DNA of 64,000 nucleotides, from positions 1-64,000 of the forward strand of contig CAYQBG010000005.1 in the NCBI GenBank assembly GCA_964415675.1. The letters run 5' to 3'. Below the pieces are notes generated by a model. The model saw nothing but the letters and a program-made list of their open reading frames with translations, was not told the DNA's origin and made no database searches. Shown piece after piece: positions 1 to 8,418 of the stretch; position 1 is the stretch's first letter; the number at the start of each line of letters is the position of its first letter. Origin of the DNA: UBA5336 sp964415675. Lineage in GTDB: Bacteria > Pseudomonadota > Alphaproteobacteria > Caulobacterales > Hyphomonadaceae. Made by a program: the position numbers and the translations under genes.

Positions 1-572
1 GTGGGATCCGGATCATCTCCGACGAAATCTATCATGGGCTGACCTATACGAAGGCGACAGAGACCTTGCTTGCCTCGACGCAGGAAGCGTTCGTGGTCAA
101 CAGTTTCTCCAAATATTTCTGCATGCCCGGCTGGCGGATCGGCTGGATGCTCGCCCCGGCGGAGATGGCCGCGCAGGCCAATGCCTATATCGGCAATTTC
201 TTCCTGACATCGCCCAGTCTCAGCCAGAAAGCGGCGCTGGCGGCGCTCGATTCACGTGAAGAACTGGACCGGCATATCGACACTTATGCAGGCAACCGTG
301 AGCGTCTTCTGGACGCCCTGCCACGGATCGGCCTTGGCGAGATCGCCCCGCCTGACGGGGCTTTCTACATCTATGCCAATGTCGGAGCCTTTACCGATGA
401 CAGTTTTGAACTCTGCAAGCAGATACTGACGGAGACCGGTGTCGTCATCGCACCGGGCCGGGACTTCGACCCCGTCAACGGGCACAAATATGTCCGTTTC
501 AGCTTCGCAGTGGACGCAAGAACGATTGAAGCCGCCCTCGAGCGGCTTCAACTCTGGTTCAGCGGGAGATAA
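1..572 (+). CDS. PLP-dependent class I/II aminotransferase, C-terminal part (5' end outside window)
   Basis: The frame is open from base 3, so the N-terminus lies before the window. The visible part begins inside the large domain with SDEIYHGLTY, the usual Asp that contacts the PLP ring nitrogen and the Tyr two residues later. It continues with NSFSKYFCMPGWRIGW, where the Lys of SFSK is the PLP Schiff-base lysine and the final Arg helps bind the cofactor phosphate. The C-terminal domain ends with KYVRFSFA, whose Arg is the likely substrate carboxylate contact. This is an aspartate-aminotransferase-fold enzyme; the amino donor cannot be told from the fragment. Its TAA stop directly abuts the stop of the convergent lemA gene, with no base between them. 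Confidence 0.9.
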   Translation, partial: GIRIISDEIYHGLTYTKATETLLASTQEAFVVNSFSKYFCMPGWRIGWMLAPAEMAAQANAYIGNFFLTSPSLSQKAALAALDSREELDRHIDTYAGNRERLLDALPRIGLGEIAPPDGAFYIYANVGAFTDDSFELCKQILTETGVVIAPGRDFDPVNGHKYVRFSFAVDARTIEAALERLQLWFSGR

Positions 573-1136
573 CTAAAAATCAACCTTTGGCACGATCGAA
601 AGCGCTTCGCGTGCTTCGATGCCGACATCGAAGAAGTTGCGTGGTTCGAAATTGAACATGCCGGCCACGATTGAACCCGGGAACTGTTCGCGGGCGGTAT
701 TGTAATCCTGGACAGCGGAATTGTAGAAACGCCGGGCGGCAGCCAGCTTGTCTTCGATCAGGGACAATTCTTCCTGCAGAGCCTGGAAATTCTGGTTGGC
801 CTTGAGGTCCGGATAGGCCTCTGCAAGAGCGAACAGCTTGCCCAGCGCGCCCGAGAGCAGGCTTTCGGCTTTCTCCATGCTTGCAGGGTCGCTCGCGGCC
901 TGCGCTGCGCTGCGCGCTTCGATCACCTGCTGGAAAGTATCCTGCTCATGGCTGGCATAGCCCTTGACCGTTTCGACGAGGTTCGGGATCAGGTTCTGAC
1001 GCTGTTTCAGCTGCACGTCTATATCGGCGAAAGCCTGATTGCAGCGCTGACGCTTGCCAACAAGGCCGTTATAAATGCCGATAACGGCCAGCGCGACCAC
1101 CGCGATGATACCGAGGATGATGAATAGTCCGGTCAC
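573..1136 (-). CDS. lemA: LemA family protein
   Basis: The N-terminus is one hydrophobic segment (VTGLFIILGIIAVVALAVIG) followed by YNGLVGKRQRCNQAFADIDV and QNLIPNLVETVKGYA, the hallmark of LemA proteins: an N-terminal anchor and a long helical bundle of about 150 residues. LemA proteins are membrane-attached and of unclear biochemical role. An ATG lies at 1160, but a strong Shine-Dalgarno (AGGGGAGG) sits inside that reading frame seven bases before a GTG at 1136, so I prefer the GTG start (187 residues). LemA genes are often followed by TPM-domain genes; none is present here. It converges with zero spacing on the upstream aminotransferase gene. Confidence 0.88.
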   Translation of the reverse strand: MTGLFIILGIIAVVALAVIGIYNGLVGKRQRCNQAFADIDVQLKQRQNLIPNLVETVKGYASHEQDTFQQVIEARSAAQAASDPASMEKAESLLSGALGKLFALAEAYPDLKANQNFQALQEELSLIEDKLAAARRFYNSAVQDYNTAREQFPGSIVAGMFNFEPRNFFDVGIEAREALSIVPKVDF

Positions 1137-1200
1137 GAGCTTGCCTCCCCTGATGACCATGTGAATTCGTGCCTAGCGGGATGCGCACGCATTGCCAAGC

Positions 1201-3438
1201 TCACCCGTTCAGTCGCCCGGAGCGTGGAAAGCCCTTTGGTACAGCCTTGCCGGCCTGTGCGCGCTTGCCTATCCAGTCTTCCCAGTCGGCAAATCCGCGC
1301 ATGCGCCCGCTCGGCTCAACCACCATCAGCCCGTCTTCGCTGTCGAAAATCATCGCATCAAGCAATTTGTCTTCGCCGCGGAAATTCTGGAGTTTGACGC
1401 CCTTGCCACGGGTCATTTCCGGAAGCTCCTCGCGCTCGAAGACCAGGAGTTTGCGATTCGTCCCGACCACAGCCACGCGATCGCCCAGTGCGCGTTCACA
1501 CACGACCAGTTTTGCTCCATCAGGCACGCTCACGACGGACTTTCCGGCCTTGCGCGTGGAGACAAGCTCGCTCTCCTCGACCACGAAGCCGTAGCCCGCA
1601 TCTGAACAGACAAGTCTTTTGCGGGCCTCATCGAATTTGAACATGGCCACGATATCGACATTGTCTTCCAGCTCGATCGAAAGGCGGATCGGCTCACCAT
1701 GGCCGCGCCCGCCTGGCAACTTGTCGGCAAGGAGCGTGAAGGCTCGCCCATCGGAGGCCATCAGGATCAGCTTGTCGGTACTCCACAGCTCGACTGAGGC
1801 GAACAGGCTGTCGCCTTCCTTGAACTTGGCCGCCTCCAGATCGAGGCCATGGCCCTTCATTGCCCGGATCCAGCCCTTGACCGACAGGAGCGCGGTATAG
1901 GGCTCGCGCGGCGTTGAAGCTTCCAGCGCCGCATCCAGATCGATATCGGGCGCATCGCCAAAGCCAGCACGGCGGCGGCCGAGATCGCTCGATGGGTGGA
2001 ACACCTCGCGCGCGGCGCGCAGTTCCTCACCGACCTTGTCCCACTGAAGCGTGTCCGAAGCGAGCAGCGCGTTGATCTTGTCACGCTCCAGCGACAGGTT
2101 CTCATGCTCTCGCTTGAGCTCCATCTCCTCCAGCTTGCGCAGGGCACGCAGGCGGAGATTGAGGATCGCTTCAGCCTGGATATCGGAAATGGCGAAGCGT
2201 TCCATCATCACCGTTTTCGGCTCGTCCTCTTCGCGGATGATGCGGATCACTTCGTCGATATTGAGATAGGCAACGAGATACCCGTCGAGGACGTGCAGGC
2301 GCTTTTCGATCTTGTCGAGACGGAAACGCGCGCGCCGAATCGCCACTTCGCGGCGATGATCGAGATAGGCGCGCAGCACCTCGCGCAGGCCCATCACCTG
2401 CGGAACGCCATCATTGAGGACGTTCATATTGAGCGAGAAGCGCGATTCCAGGTCGCAGAGCTTGAACAGGCTCTCCATCATCACATCCGGCTCGACGGTC
2501 TTGGCCCGCGGTTCCAGGATGAGCCGGATATCCTCGGCGCTTTCATCGCGAACATCTGCAAGCAAGGGCGCCTTTTTTTGCTCGATCAGTTCAGCCAGCT
2601 TCTCGATCAGCCGGCCTTTCTGGACCTGATAGGGAATTTCCGTGACCACGATCTGCCAGGTCCCGCGGCCCATATCCTCGACATGCCAGCGCGAACGCAT
2701 CCGGAAACTGCCGCGCCCGGTCTCATAGGCCTCGCGGATGGCCGAAGGGCTCTCGACGATCACGCCTCCGGTGGGGAAATCTGGACCGGGCATCACGTCA
2801 AGCAGTTCCGTGATCGGCGCTTGCGGATTGGCAATGAGCAGGAGCGCCGCATCGATCACTTCGGCTGCATTGTGCGGCGGGATTGATGTCGCCATGCCAA
2901 CGGCAATACCCGAAGCGCCATTGGCGAGCATATTGGGATAGCCCGCCGGCAGAACGACCGGTTCCTCGTCAAGCTCATCATAGGTCGGGCGGAAATCGAC
3001 CGCATCCTCATCGAGGCCTTCGAGCAGCAGCCTGGCCGCCACGGTCATGCGGCTTTCCGTATAGCGCATGGCCGCGGGGTTATCGCCATCGATATTGCCA
3101 AAATTGCCCTGGCCATCGACAAGCGGGTAACGAACGGAAAAATCCTGAGCGAGCCTGACCAGCGTGTCATAGATCGCGCTGTCACCATGGGGGTGATAAT
3201 TACCCATCACCTCGCCGACGATCTTGGCACATTTGCGATACGCGCCGTCGGGATTGAGCTTCAGCTCGCGCATTGCGTAGAGAATGCGCCGCTGGACGGG
3301 CTTGAGCCCGTCGCGCACATCCGGCAGGGCTCGCGCGGTGATCGTGGACAGGGCATAAGCGAGATAGCGCTTTGAGAGCGCCTCGCTCATCGGCTCATTG
3401 ATGATGCGGCCGGATCCATCATCTGTGAGGTCGGTCAT
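1201..3438 (-). CDS. parC: DNA topoisomerase IV subunit A
   Basis: This is the DNA-cleaving subunit of the type IIA topoisomerase that decatenates daughter chromosomes with ParE. The breakage-reunion domain opens with RALPDVRDGLKPVQRRILYAM. The catalytic tyrosine is Tyr126 in AAMRYTESRM. The quinolone-resistance region reads HPHGDSAIYD (Ser87, Asp91), so the usual susceptible serine is present. The C-terminal half holds degenerate beta-propeller repeats. The length (745 residues) and the absence of the GyrA-box sequence QRRGGRG support ParC over GyrA. It is the last gene of a run of minus-strand genes but is separated from recO by the plus-strand extensin-like gene. Confidence 0.95.
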   Translation of the reverse strand: MTDLTDDGSGRIINEPMSEALSKRYLAYALSTITARALPDVRDGLKPVQRRILYAMRELKLNPDGAYRKCAKIVGEVMGNYHPHGDSAIYDTLVRLAQDFSVRYPLVDGQGNFGNIDGDNPAAMRYTESRMTVAARLLLEGLDEDAVDFRPTYDELDEEPVVLPAGYPNMLANGASGIAVGMATSIPPHNAAEVIDAALLLIANPQAPITELLDVMPGPDFPTGGVIVESPSAIREAYETGRGSFRMRSRWHVEDMGRGTWQIVVTEIPYQVQKGRLIEKLAELIEQKKAPLLADVRDESAEDIRLILEPRAKTVEPDVMMESLFKLCDLESRFSLNMNVLNDGVPQVMGLREVLRAYLDHRREVAIRRARFRLDKIEKRLHVLDGYLVAYLNIDEVIRIIREEDEPKTVMMERFAISDIQAEAILNLRLRALRKLEEMELKREHENLSLERDKINALLASDTLQWDKVGEELRAAREVFHPSSDLGRRRAGFGDAPDIDLDAALEASTPREPYTALLSVKGWIRAMKGHGLDLEAAKFKEGDSLFASVELWSTDKLILMASDGRAFTLLADKLPGGRGHGEPIRLSIELEDNVDIVAMFKFDEARKRLVCSDAGYGFVVEESELVSTRKAGKSVVSVPDGAKLVVCERALGDRVAVVGTNRKLLVFEREELPEMTRGKGVKLQNFRGEDKLLDAMIFDSEDGLMVVEPSGRMRGFADWEDWIGKRAQAGKAVPKGFPRSGRLNG

Positions 3439-3539
3439 TCGAACTCCTTGGCGGCAGGTGTGCCGCCGGTTTGGCAGCGACTCAGGACGATATCAGGTTA
3501 ACAGAAACGCCCGCATGGTTAAGGAAGGACAAACCGGTA

Positions 3540-4229
3540 ATGCGCAAATGGCTTTTTCCGTTCGCCTTCCTTTTTATGATGATCGCCCTGGCCTGGCTGT
3601 TCGACCGGTTCACACCGATCCAGCATAACCCGACCAGACCGCTGAGCCTTAACGATCCGGTGGGCATGGCGACGCATTTCAAACTGTCTGCCTTCGAGGA
3701 TATGCCGGAGGCCTGTTTCGAAACGCTGGCTGAGGGTGCCGTGGCCTTCCAGCGGATCAAGGACGGCAAGCCGGGAGAGCCCTGCGCCGCGCGTAACGCA
3801 TTGTTCCTGCGCCGGTCCGTGACGCCCTACAGCGCGCCAATCCGCACCAGCTGCCCGCTCGCGGCGGCGCTGAATGTCTGGGAACGCCACATCCTGCAAC
3901 CCCTCGCCATGAAACATCTTGGCACCGAAGTCTCCCGGATCGAGACTTATGGCACGTTCTCATGCCGGCGCATGTATGGCCGCAAATCCGGCGACTATTC
4001 CGAACATGCCCGTTCGAATGCCATCGATATTTCCGGCTTCCGCCTCAGCGATGGACGCATTGTTTCCGTGGAAGAAGACTGGCGGGCGCGCAATGCCGAA
4101 GGCCGTTTCCTTGGATCGGTGTTCGATGGGGCCTGTGATGTCTTCTCGGTCAGCCTCGGCCCGGATTATAACGCCGCCCACAGCGACCATTTCCATTTCG
4201 ACATGGGGCCGGGATCAGTCTGTCGGTAA
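3540..4229 (+). CDS. Extensin-like C-terminal domain protein (putative envelope zinc peptidase)
   Basis: The protein starts with a membrane anchor (MRKWLFPFAFLFMMIALAWL) and then carries the domain called Extensin_C in alphaproteobacteria. Visible signatures are CPLAAALNVWE, FSCRRMYGR, HARSNAIDISGF and DHFHFDMGPG; the HxxxxAxD and HxH arrangement resembles LAS-type metallopeptidases such as VanY and M15, so zinc binding and a cell-wall role are inferred. I chose the ATG at 3540 because AAGGAAGG lies about ten bases before it; a longer frame from 3471 would put extra residues ahead of a good signal anchor. It stands alone on the plus strand between parC and recO and converges on recO. Confidence 0.8.
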   Translation: MRKWLFPFAFLFMMIALAWLFDRFTPIQHNPTRPLSLNDPVGMATHFKLSAFEDMPEACFETLAEGAVAFQRIKDGKPGEPCAARNALFLRRSVTPYSAPIRTSCPLAAALNVWERHILQPLAMKHLGTEVSRIETYGTFSCRRMYGRKSGDYSEHARSNAIDISGFRLSDGRIVSVEEDWRARNAEGRFLGSVFDGACDVFSVSLGPDYNAAHSDHFHFDMGPGSVCR

Positions 4230-4235
4230 GTGCCT

Positions 4236-4967
4236 TCAACCCATGCGTGCCAGCCGACCAAGGAAACGCGCGCGCGCATCGGGCACAGGCTTGTTCAGCC
4301 CGTAGAAAATCCGGCTGTCCAGGAAATGACCGGTCAGCCTGAGCGCCGCCTGGATATCCCCAGGGCCGGCCGGCGCGCGCGGATCGGTCAGGAAGGCCGG
4401 CAGGTCCAGAAGGCGTTCAACATAGTCTGGTACCTGCGAGCCCCGAACGGCGCGACCGGTGCGCGGCGAGACATGGGTCAGCCCGTCATTACCGCCAGAC
4501 ACTGCGCAGCTTTCAAGGTCGAGCCCGAAGCCGAGCGCCGAGAGCAATCCAAGCTCCCATCGCGCATAGAGCGCCGGCCAGACCTCATCTTCTTCCATCG
4601 CCTCCAGCAACATCACACTGGCTTCGTAAATCGCCGAGCCGCCGCTATCGCCTTCATCAAGGACACCGCGCAGGATTGCCGCCATGGAGGCAAGCCCGGA
4701 CAGGGCAAGCGGACGATCCAGCAGGCGTGCGGCGCGCTCGCGCGTGGCTTCGGCGGTCTCGAAATGGCCGAGTTGGTGTTCCAGGCGTCCTGTCCAGCTG
4801 ACGCGAACACTGTTTCCCGGTTCGTATTGCGCGCGCTTGCGACGTCCAGCACCGCCGTAAACAAGCCCGGCCCTTCGCCCGCGCGCAGATGTCAATATGT
4901 CGAGGATCAGCCCGCTTTCGCCGAACCGGCGTCCGCCGAGGACGATGGCATCATCGCTCCATTGCAT
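4236..4967 (-). CDS. recO: DNA repair protein RecO
   Basis: RecO loads RecA on SSB-coated single-stranded DNA together with RecR in the RecF pathway. The N-terminal OB fold is recognisable from MQWSDDAIVLGGRRFGESGLILDILT, then GLVYGGAGRRKRAQYEPGN, and the helical C-terminal part follows (ALYARWELGLLSALGFGLDLESCAVSG). The single Cys in LESCAV is what remains of the zinc-finger region, which is often degenerate in alphaproteobacteria. At 243 residues it is of normal length. It is the last gene of the rnc-era-recO series, 11 bases after era. Confidence 0.92.
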   Translation of the reverse strand: MQWSDDAIVLGGRRFGESGLILDILTSARGRRAGLVYGGAGRRKRAQYEPGNSVRVSWTGRLEHQLGHFETAEATRERAARLLDRPLALSGLASMAAILRGVLDEGDSGGSAIYEASVMLLEAMEEDEVWPALYARWELGLLSALGFGLDLESCAVSGGNDGLTHVSPRTGRAVRGSQVPDYVERLLDLPAFLTDPRAPAGPGDIQAALRLTGHFLDSRIFYGLNKPVPDARARFLGRLARMG

Positions 4968-4978
4968 CTCCCCGCCTT

Positions 4979-5932
4979 TCAGGCATCGAATTCGAGTCCG
5001 ATTCCGGTATAATTTTCACGTCGTTCCTGCCATTTGGGATCGACTTTGACGAACAGGAACAGATGGACCTTGCGGCCGAGTATGTCGGCGAGATCCTCTC
5101 GCGCCTTCTGGCCAATCTCGCGGATGGCCGTCCCACCCTTGCCGAGCACCATGGCCTTGTGGCCGTCGCGTCGCACAATAACGACCTGCTGGACCTTCAC
5201 CGAGCCATCGCGGCGCTCTTCCCAATTCTCCGTCTCGACTGTCAGTTCATAAGGCAGCTCCTGATGCAGGCGCAGCATCAGCTTCTCGCGGGTGATCTCC
5301 GCCGCCAGCAGGCGCAGCGGCAGGTCAGCCGTCTGTTCAGGCGGATAGAGCGCCGGGCCTTCGGGCATTCGCGCCGCGAGCGATTCCATGAGGGCCTCGA
5401 TCCCCTCGCCATTGACGGCCGAGATCGGAAAGACCTCGTCATAGACACGTTCGCGATTCAGCGCGGAGATGACCGGCAGCACCTTGTCATGGGAGAACAG
5501 ATCCACCTTGTTGAGCACGAGGAAGGCCCGGCGGTTGCGTTCCTTCAGCCGCTCGACGACGCGGTGGTCGTCTTCAATCGAGCGTTTCTGAGCCGGTGTC
5601 GCGTTGCCTTCAGCCTCGGCAACCCAGCTCGCTGCATCGACCAGATGGACGCGGACATCCGCGTCCTCGGCGCCTGTCCAGGCCGCCTGCACCATGGCCC
5701 GGTCCAGCCTTTTCTTCGCCTGGAAGATACCGGGCGTATCGATCAGGACAAGCTGCGCGTCGCCATGATGGGCCACGCCCCGGATCGGGAACCGCGTCGT
5801 CTGCACCTTGTGGGTCACGATCGCGACCTTCGCCCCGACCAGCCGGTTGACCAGCGTCGACTTGCCCGCATTCGGTGCGCCGATAATCGCAACCATGCCG
5901 GCGTGTGTGATGTCTTCAGCCTCAGGGCTCAT
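4979..5932 (-). CDS. era: GTPase Era
   Basis: Era is an essential GTPase that binds the 3' end of 16S rRNA during 30S subunit maturation. The G domain shows the P-loop GAPNAGKST (residues 18-26), switch II DTPG and NKVD. The C-terminal KH domain is visible as KAMVLGKGGTAIREIGQKAR. Length (317) fits the family. The start lies inside the end of rnc (11-base overlap), so the two are translationally coupled, as in most proteobacteria, linking rRNA processing to ribosome assembly. Confidence 0.97.
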   Translation of the reverse strand: MSPEAEDITHAGMVAIIGAPNAGKSTLVNRLVGAKVAIVTHKVQTTRFPIRGVAHHGDAQLVLIDTPGIFQAKKRLDRAMVQAAWTGAEDADVRVHLVDAASWVAEAEGNATPAQKRSIEDDHRVVERLKERNRRAFLVLNKVDLFSHDKVLPVISALNRERVYDEVFPISAVNGEGIEALMESLAARMPEGPALYPPEQTADLPLRLLAAEITREKLMLRLHQELPYELTVETENWEERRDGSVKVQQVVIVRRDGHKAMVLGKGGTAIREIGQKAREDLADILGRKVHLFLFVKVDPKWQERRENYTGIGLEFDA

Positions 5933-6683
5933 TAATGGGGTCTACCTGTTCAAGGAGTTTGAAAGCGGCGGCACGCTCAGCGTCCTGCTTTGACCGGTCC
6001 GAACCGGTTTCACGCAAGTCCCTGCCCACACGCACCTCCACCGTGAAACGCGGATCATGGTCCGGACCACTCTGGTCAATCGTGCAATAGTCCGGCAGGT
6101 CGTACCCGTTGGATTGCGCCCATTCCTGTAGCAGCGTCTTGGGATCCTTGACCCGGGCATGACGCTCCTGAAATTGAGGGCCAAAGGCCAGCTCAATGAA
6201 GGCACGCGCAGTTTTCAGGCCGCCATCGAGATAGAGCGCGGCAATGACCGCCTCACAGACATCTCCAAGGGTCGATTCGCGCTCGCGACCGCCATTGGAG
6301 ATCTCATGGCTCGACATGATCACATGCCGGCCGAGATCCATGTGCTCAGCAGCTTCCGCGCAGGCGCGCTTGTTGACAAGCCGGTTCAGCCGGGGCGCCA
6401 GATCACCCTCGCGTTCCGTCCGCCGGCGGTCAAAAAGCCGCTCGGCAATCACGAGCCCGAGTACCCGGTCGCCGAGGAATTCCAGCCGCTGATTGGATTT
6501 CAGGGCGCCATTTCGTCCGCTCAGGGCGCTGGGATGGGTCATGGCGCGGGTCAGCAGGTCGCGATCATCGAAGCGATGACCGATTCTCGCTTCCAGAGCC
6601 TCTATCGCCTCCTTTGAAAGCTGCGGCACGGACTGTTTCGCTGCTGCCCTCTGGCGGGTGCGTTTGGGGCGGGCCTGCTTCAT
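5922..6683 (-). CDS. rnc: Ribonuclease III
   Basis: This is a double-strand-specific endoribonuclease that processes rRNA precursors and structured mRNAs. The catalytic signature QRLEFLGDRVLGLVIAE contains the metal-binding Glu and Asp. The second acidic site is in LGDVCEAVIAALYLDGG. A C-terminal dsRBD begins at DPKTLLQEWAQSNG. The protein has a basic N-terminal extension of about 20 residues (KQARPKRTRQRAAAK). It overlaps acpS upstream by four bases (ATGA) and era downstream by 11. The signal peptidase gene lepB, usually found just upstream of rnc in alphaproteobacteria, is absent here. Confidence 0.97.
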   Translation of the reverse strand: MKQARPKRTRQRAAAKQSVPQLSKEAIEALEARIGHRFDDRDLLTRAMTHPSALSGRNGALKSNQRLEFLGDRVLGLVIAERLFDRRRTEREGDLAPRLNRLVNKRACAEAAEHMDLGRHVIMSSHEISNGGRERESTLGDVCEAVIAALYLDGGLKTARAFIELAFGPQFQERHARVKDPKTLLQEWAQSNGYDLPDYCTIDQSGPDHDPRFTVEVRVGRDLRETGSDRSKQDAERAAAFKLLEQVDPINEP

Positions 6684-7093
6684 GCCGGCACCGCGACCGG
6701 GTGGGCCTCTATGATAACGAGCGCCTGCGCCCAGGGATAATCATCAGTCAGTGTCAGGCGAATCGAGGGCTCGCAGCCCTGCGGAACAAGTTCGCCTAAC
6801 CGTATCGCCGCCCCGCCGATCAGTTCCAGCGTCGGCGCCCCGCCTGGCAGGTTGACCACGCCCATATGACGCCAGTGGACCCCGCGCCGTGGCACACCGG
6901 TCCCAAGTGCCTTGGCACAGGCCTCCTTGGCCGCGAAACGTTTGGCATAGGTTTCAGCCCTCCGCCGCCGGCGCTCGGCCTTGGCGATTTCGAGATCTGT
7001 AAACACCCGGCGTGTGAACCGCTCACCGAAGCGTTCAAGTGTGCCTTCGATTCGCTCAATATTGCACATGTCCTGACCGAGCCCGATGATCAT
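6680..7093 (-). CDS. acpS: Holo-[acyl-carrier-protein] synthase
   Basis: AcpS transfers the 4'-phosphopantetheine arm from CoA to apo-ACP for fatty acid synthesis. The family motifs are present: MIIGLGQDMCNIERIE with the Mg-binding Asp, and YAKRFAAKEACAKALGTG with the second acidic residue and CoA-binding lysines. Length (137) is typical. The gene overlaps pdxJ by four bases (ATGA) and its stop overlaps the start of rnc by four, so pdxJ, acpS and rnc are coupled. Confidence 0.95.
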   Translation of the reverse strand: MIIGLGQDMCNIERIEGTLERFGERFTRRVFTDLEIAKAERRRRRAETYAKRFAAKEACAKALGTGVPRRGVHWRHMGVVNLPGGAPTLELIGGAAIRLGELVPQGCEPSIRLTLTDDYPWAQALVIIEAHPVAVPA

Positions 7094-7842
7094 GCCCGCG
7101 CCTCATTCATCGAAGCGCGCATCTTTGTAATGGCCGGCCCCAGACCGGTGAAGACGGCCTCTCCGATCAGGAAATGCCCGATATTAAGCTCCATCACCTC
7201 GCGAATGGCGGCGACAGGCGCAACATTATCGAAACTCAGCCCATGACCGGCATGAGGCTCAATGCCAAGCCCAGCCGCATAAGCGGCGGCCTCGCGCAGG
7301 CGCTGCAATTCGCTCTCGCCAGCCTCCCCATCGCCCGACAGGAAGAGATCGGCATAACGGCCGGTGTGCAGTTCCACGACCGGCGCACCGAGAGACTTCG
7401 CGGCCGCGATCTGCTCATGATCGGGCTCGATGAACAGCGAAACGCGCGCGCCGGCTTCTCGCAGACGCCGCACCGGTTCGGCCAGCCGGTTGTGACCGCC
7501 AGCTGCGTCGAGACCGCCTTCAGTGGTACGTTCTTCGCGGCGTTCGGGCACAAGGCAGGCCGCATCGGGCGCGAACCGCTCGGCAATGGAAATCATCTCA
7601 TCGGTCGCGGCCATCTCGAAATTCAGCGGAAGGCCACCGGCCGCCTCGCGAATGCGGACAAGATCTTCATCACGTATATGCCGGCGATCCTCGCGCAGAT
7701 GGAAGGTGATGCCGTCTCCGCCCGCCTCCAGGACGAGCGCCGCAGCACGGGCCGGGTCGGGATGCTCACCGCCGCGTGCGTTCCGGATCGTGGCGACATG
7801 GTCGATATTGACGCCAAGGCGAAGGGGACGGGGCTCAGGCAA
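7090..7842 (-). CDS. pdxJ: Pyridoxine 5'-phosphate synthase
   Basis: PdxJ condenses 3-amino-2-oxopropyl phosphate with deoxyxylulose 5-phosphate to pyridoxine phosphate in the DXP-dependent vitamin B6 pathway. The N-terminal signature RLGVNIDHVATIRNARGG and the phosphate-binding LREDRRHIRDEDL are clear, as are NFEMAATDEM and GHGLSFDN. The reading frame begins with TTG at 7842, inside the last codons of pyrE (8-base overlap), with a GGGAG element about nine bases before it. No ATG is available near the conserved N-terminus, so the rare start is likely real. Length is 250 residues. Confidence 0.94.
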   Translation of the reverse strand: MPEPRPLRLGVNIDHVATIRNARGGEHPDPARAAALVLEAGGDGITFHLREDRRHIRDEDLVRIREAAGGLPLNFEMAATDEMISIAERFAPDAACLVPERREERTTEGGLDAAGGHNRLAEPVRRLREAGARVSLFIEPDHEQIAAAKSLGAPVVELHTGRYADLFLSGDGEAGESELQRLREAAAYAAGLGIEPHAGHGLSFDNVAPVAAIREVMELNIGHFLIGEAVFTGLGPAITKMRASMNEARA

Positions 7843-8416
7843 GACCGCGGCTCCCAGGCTTGATCGCCTCTATGGCTGCCAGTTCTGGCGGGATATCGTC
7901 GGGCGCATAATCAGGGAAATTCACGGCCGCCAGAGACACAAGCTGAGTGCCGACATTAGCACGCCCGCCCGAGCGGTCGATAATACAGCCCCCCCCGGCG
8001 ATTTCGCCAGGAAGCTGCTCCAGCGCTTCCACAGTCTCGCGAAAGCTCAGCCCGGTGGTCACGATATCCTCGACAATCACCACGCGCTCGCCCGGCTCGA
8101 TGTCGAAGCCCCGGCGGAACTGCAGCCGGCCCTCGACCCGCTCGGCAAAGATCGCACGCGCGCCGAGATGGCGCGCTGTTTCATAGCCCGGGATGATTCC
8201 GCCGACAGCCGGCCCCGCAACCACGTCCACCTCGCCAAGCTCGGCAAGGATCCGGTCGGCCAGCGCGCGGCATAGCACCTCTGAGAGCTCGGGCTGGGAG
8301 AACACCAGCGCTTTCTGCAGAAAGACCGGACTGCGCCGCCCCGATGACAGGACGAAGTGCCCCTCAAGCAGGGCCCCGGCCTCGCGGAATATGTCGAGCA
8401 CCTCGCCCGTCTCCAT
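7835..8416 (-). CDS. pyrE: Orotate phosphoribosyltransferase
   Basis: PyrE makes orotidine 5'-phosphate from orotate and PRPP in pyrimidine synthesis. The PRPP-binding motif VVIVEDIVTTGLSF is diagnostic. GHFVLSSGRRSPVFLQKA near the N-terminus is the usual orotate-side loop, and VAGPAVGGIIPGYE follows. The length (193 residues) fits the short form common in alphaproteobacteria and cyanobacteria. It begins two bases after the stop of rsh and overlaps pdxJ. Confidence 0.94.
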   Translation of the reverse strand: METGEVLDIFREAGALLEGHFVLSSGRRSPVFLQKALVFSQPELSEVLCRALADRILAELGEVDVVAGPAVGGIIPGYETARHLGARAIFAERVEGRLQFRRGFDIEPGERVVIVEDIVTTGLSFRETVEALEQLPGEIAGGGCIIDRSGGRANVGTQLVSLAAVNFPDYAPDDIPPELAAIEAIKPGSRGLA

Positions 8417-8418
8417 GG

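Noticed and set aside
3490..3525. Two TTAA boxes before the extensin-like gene as a CtrA site
   Set aside because: The TTAA elements are separated by far more than seven bases.
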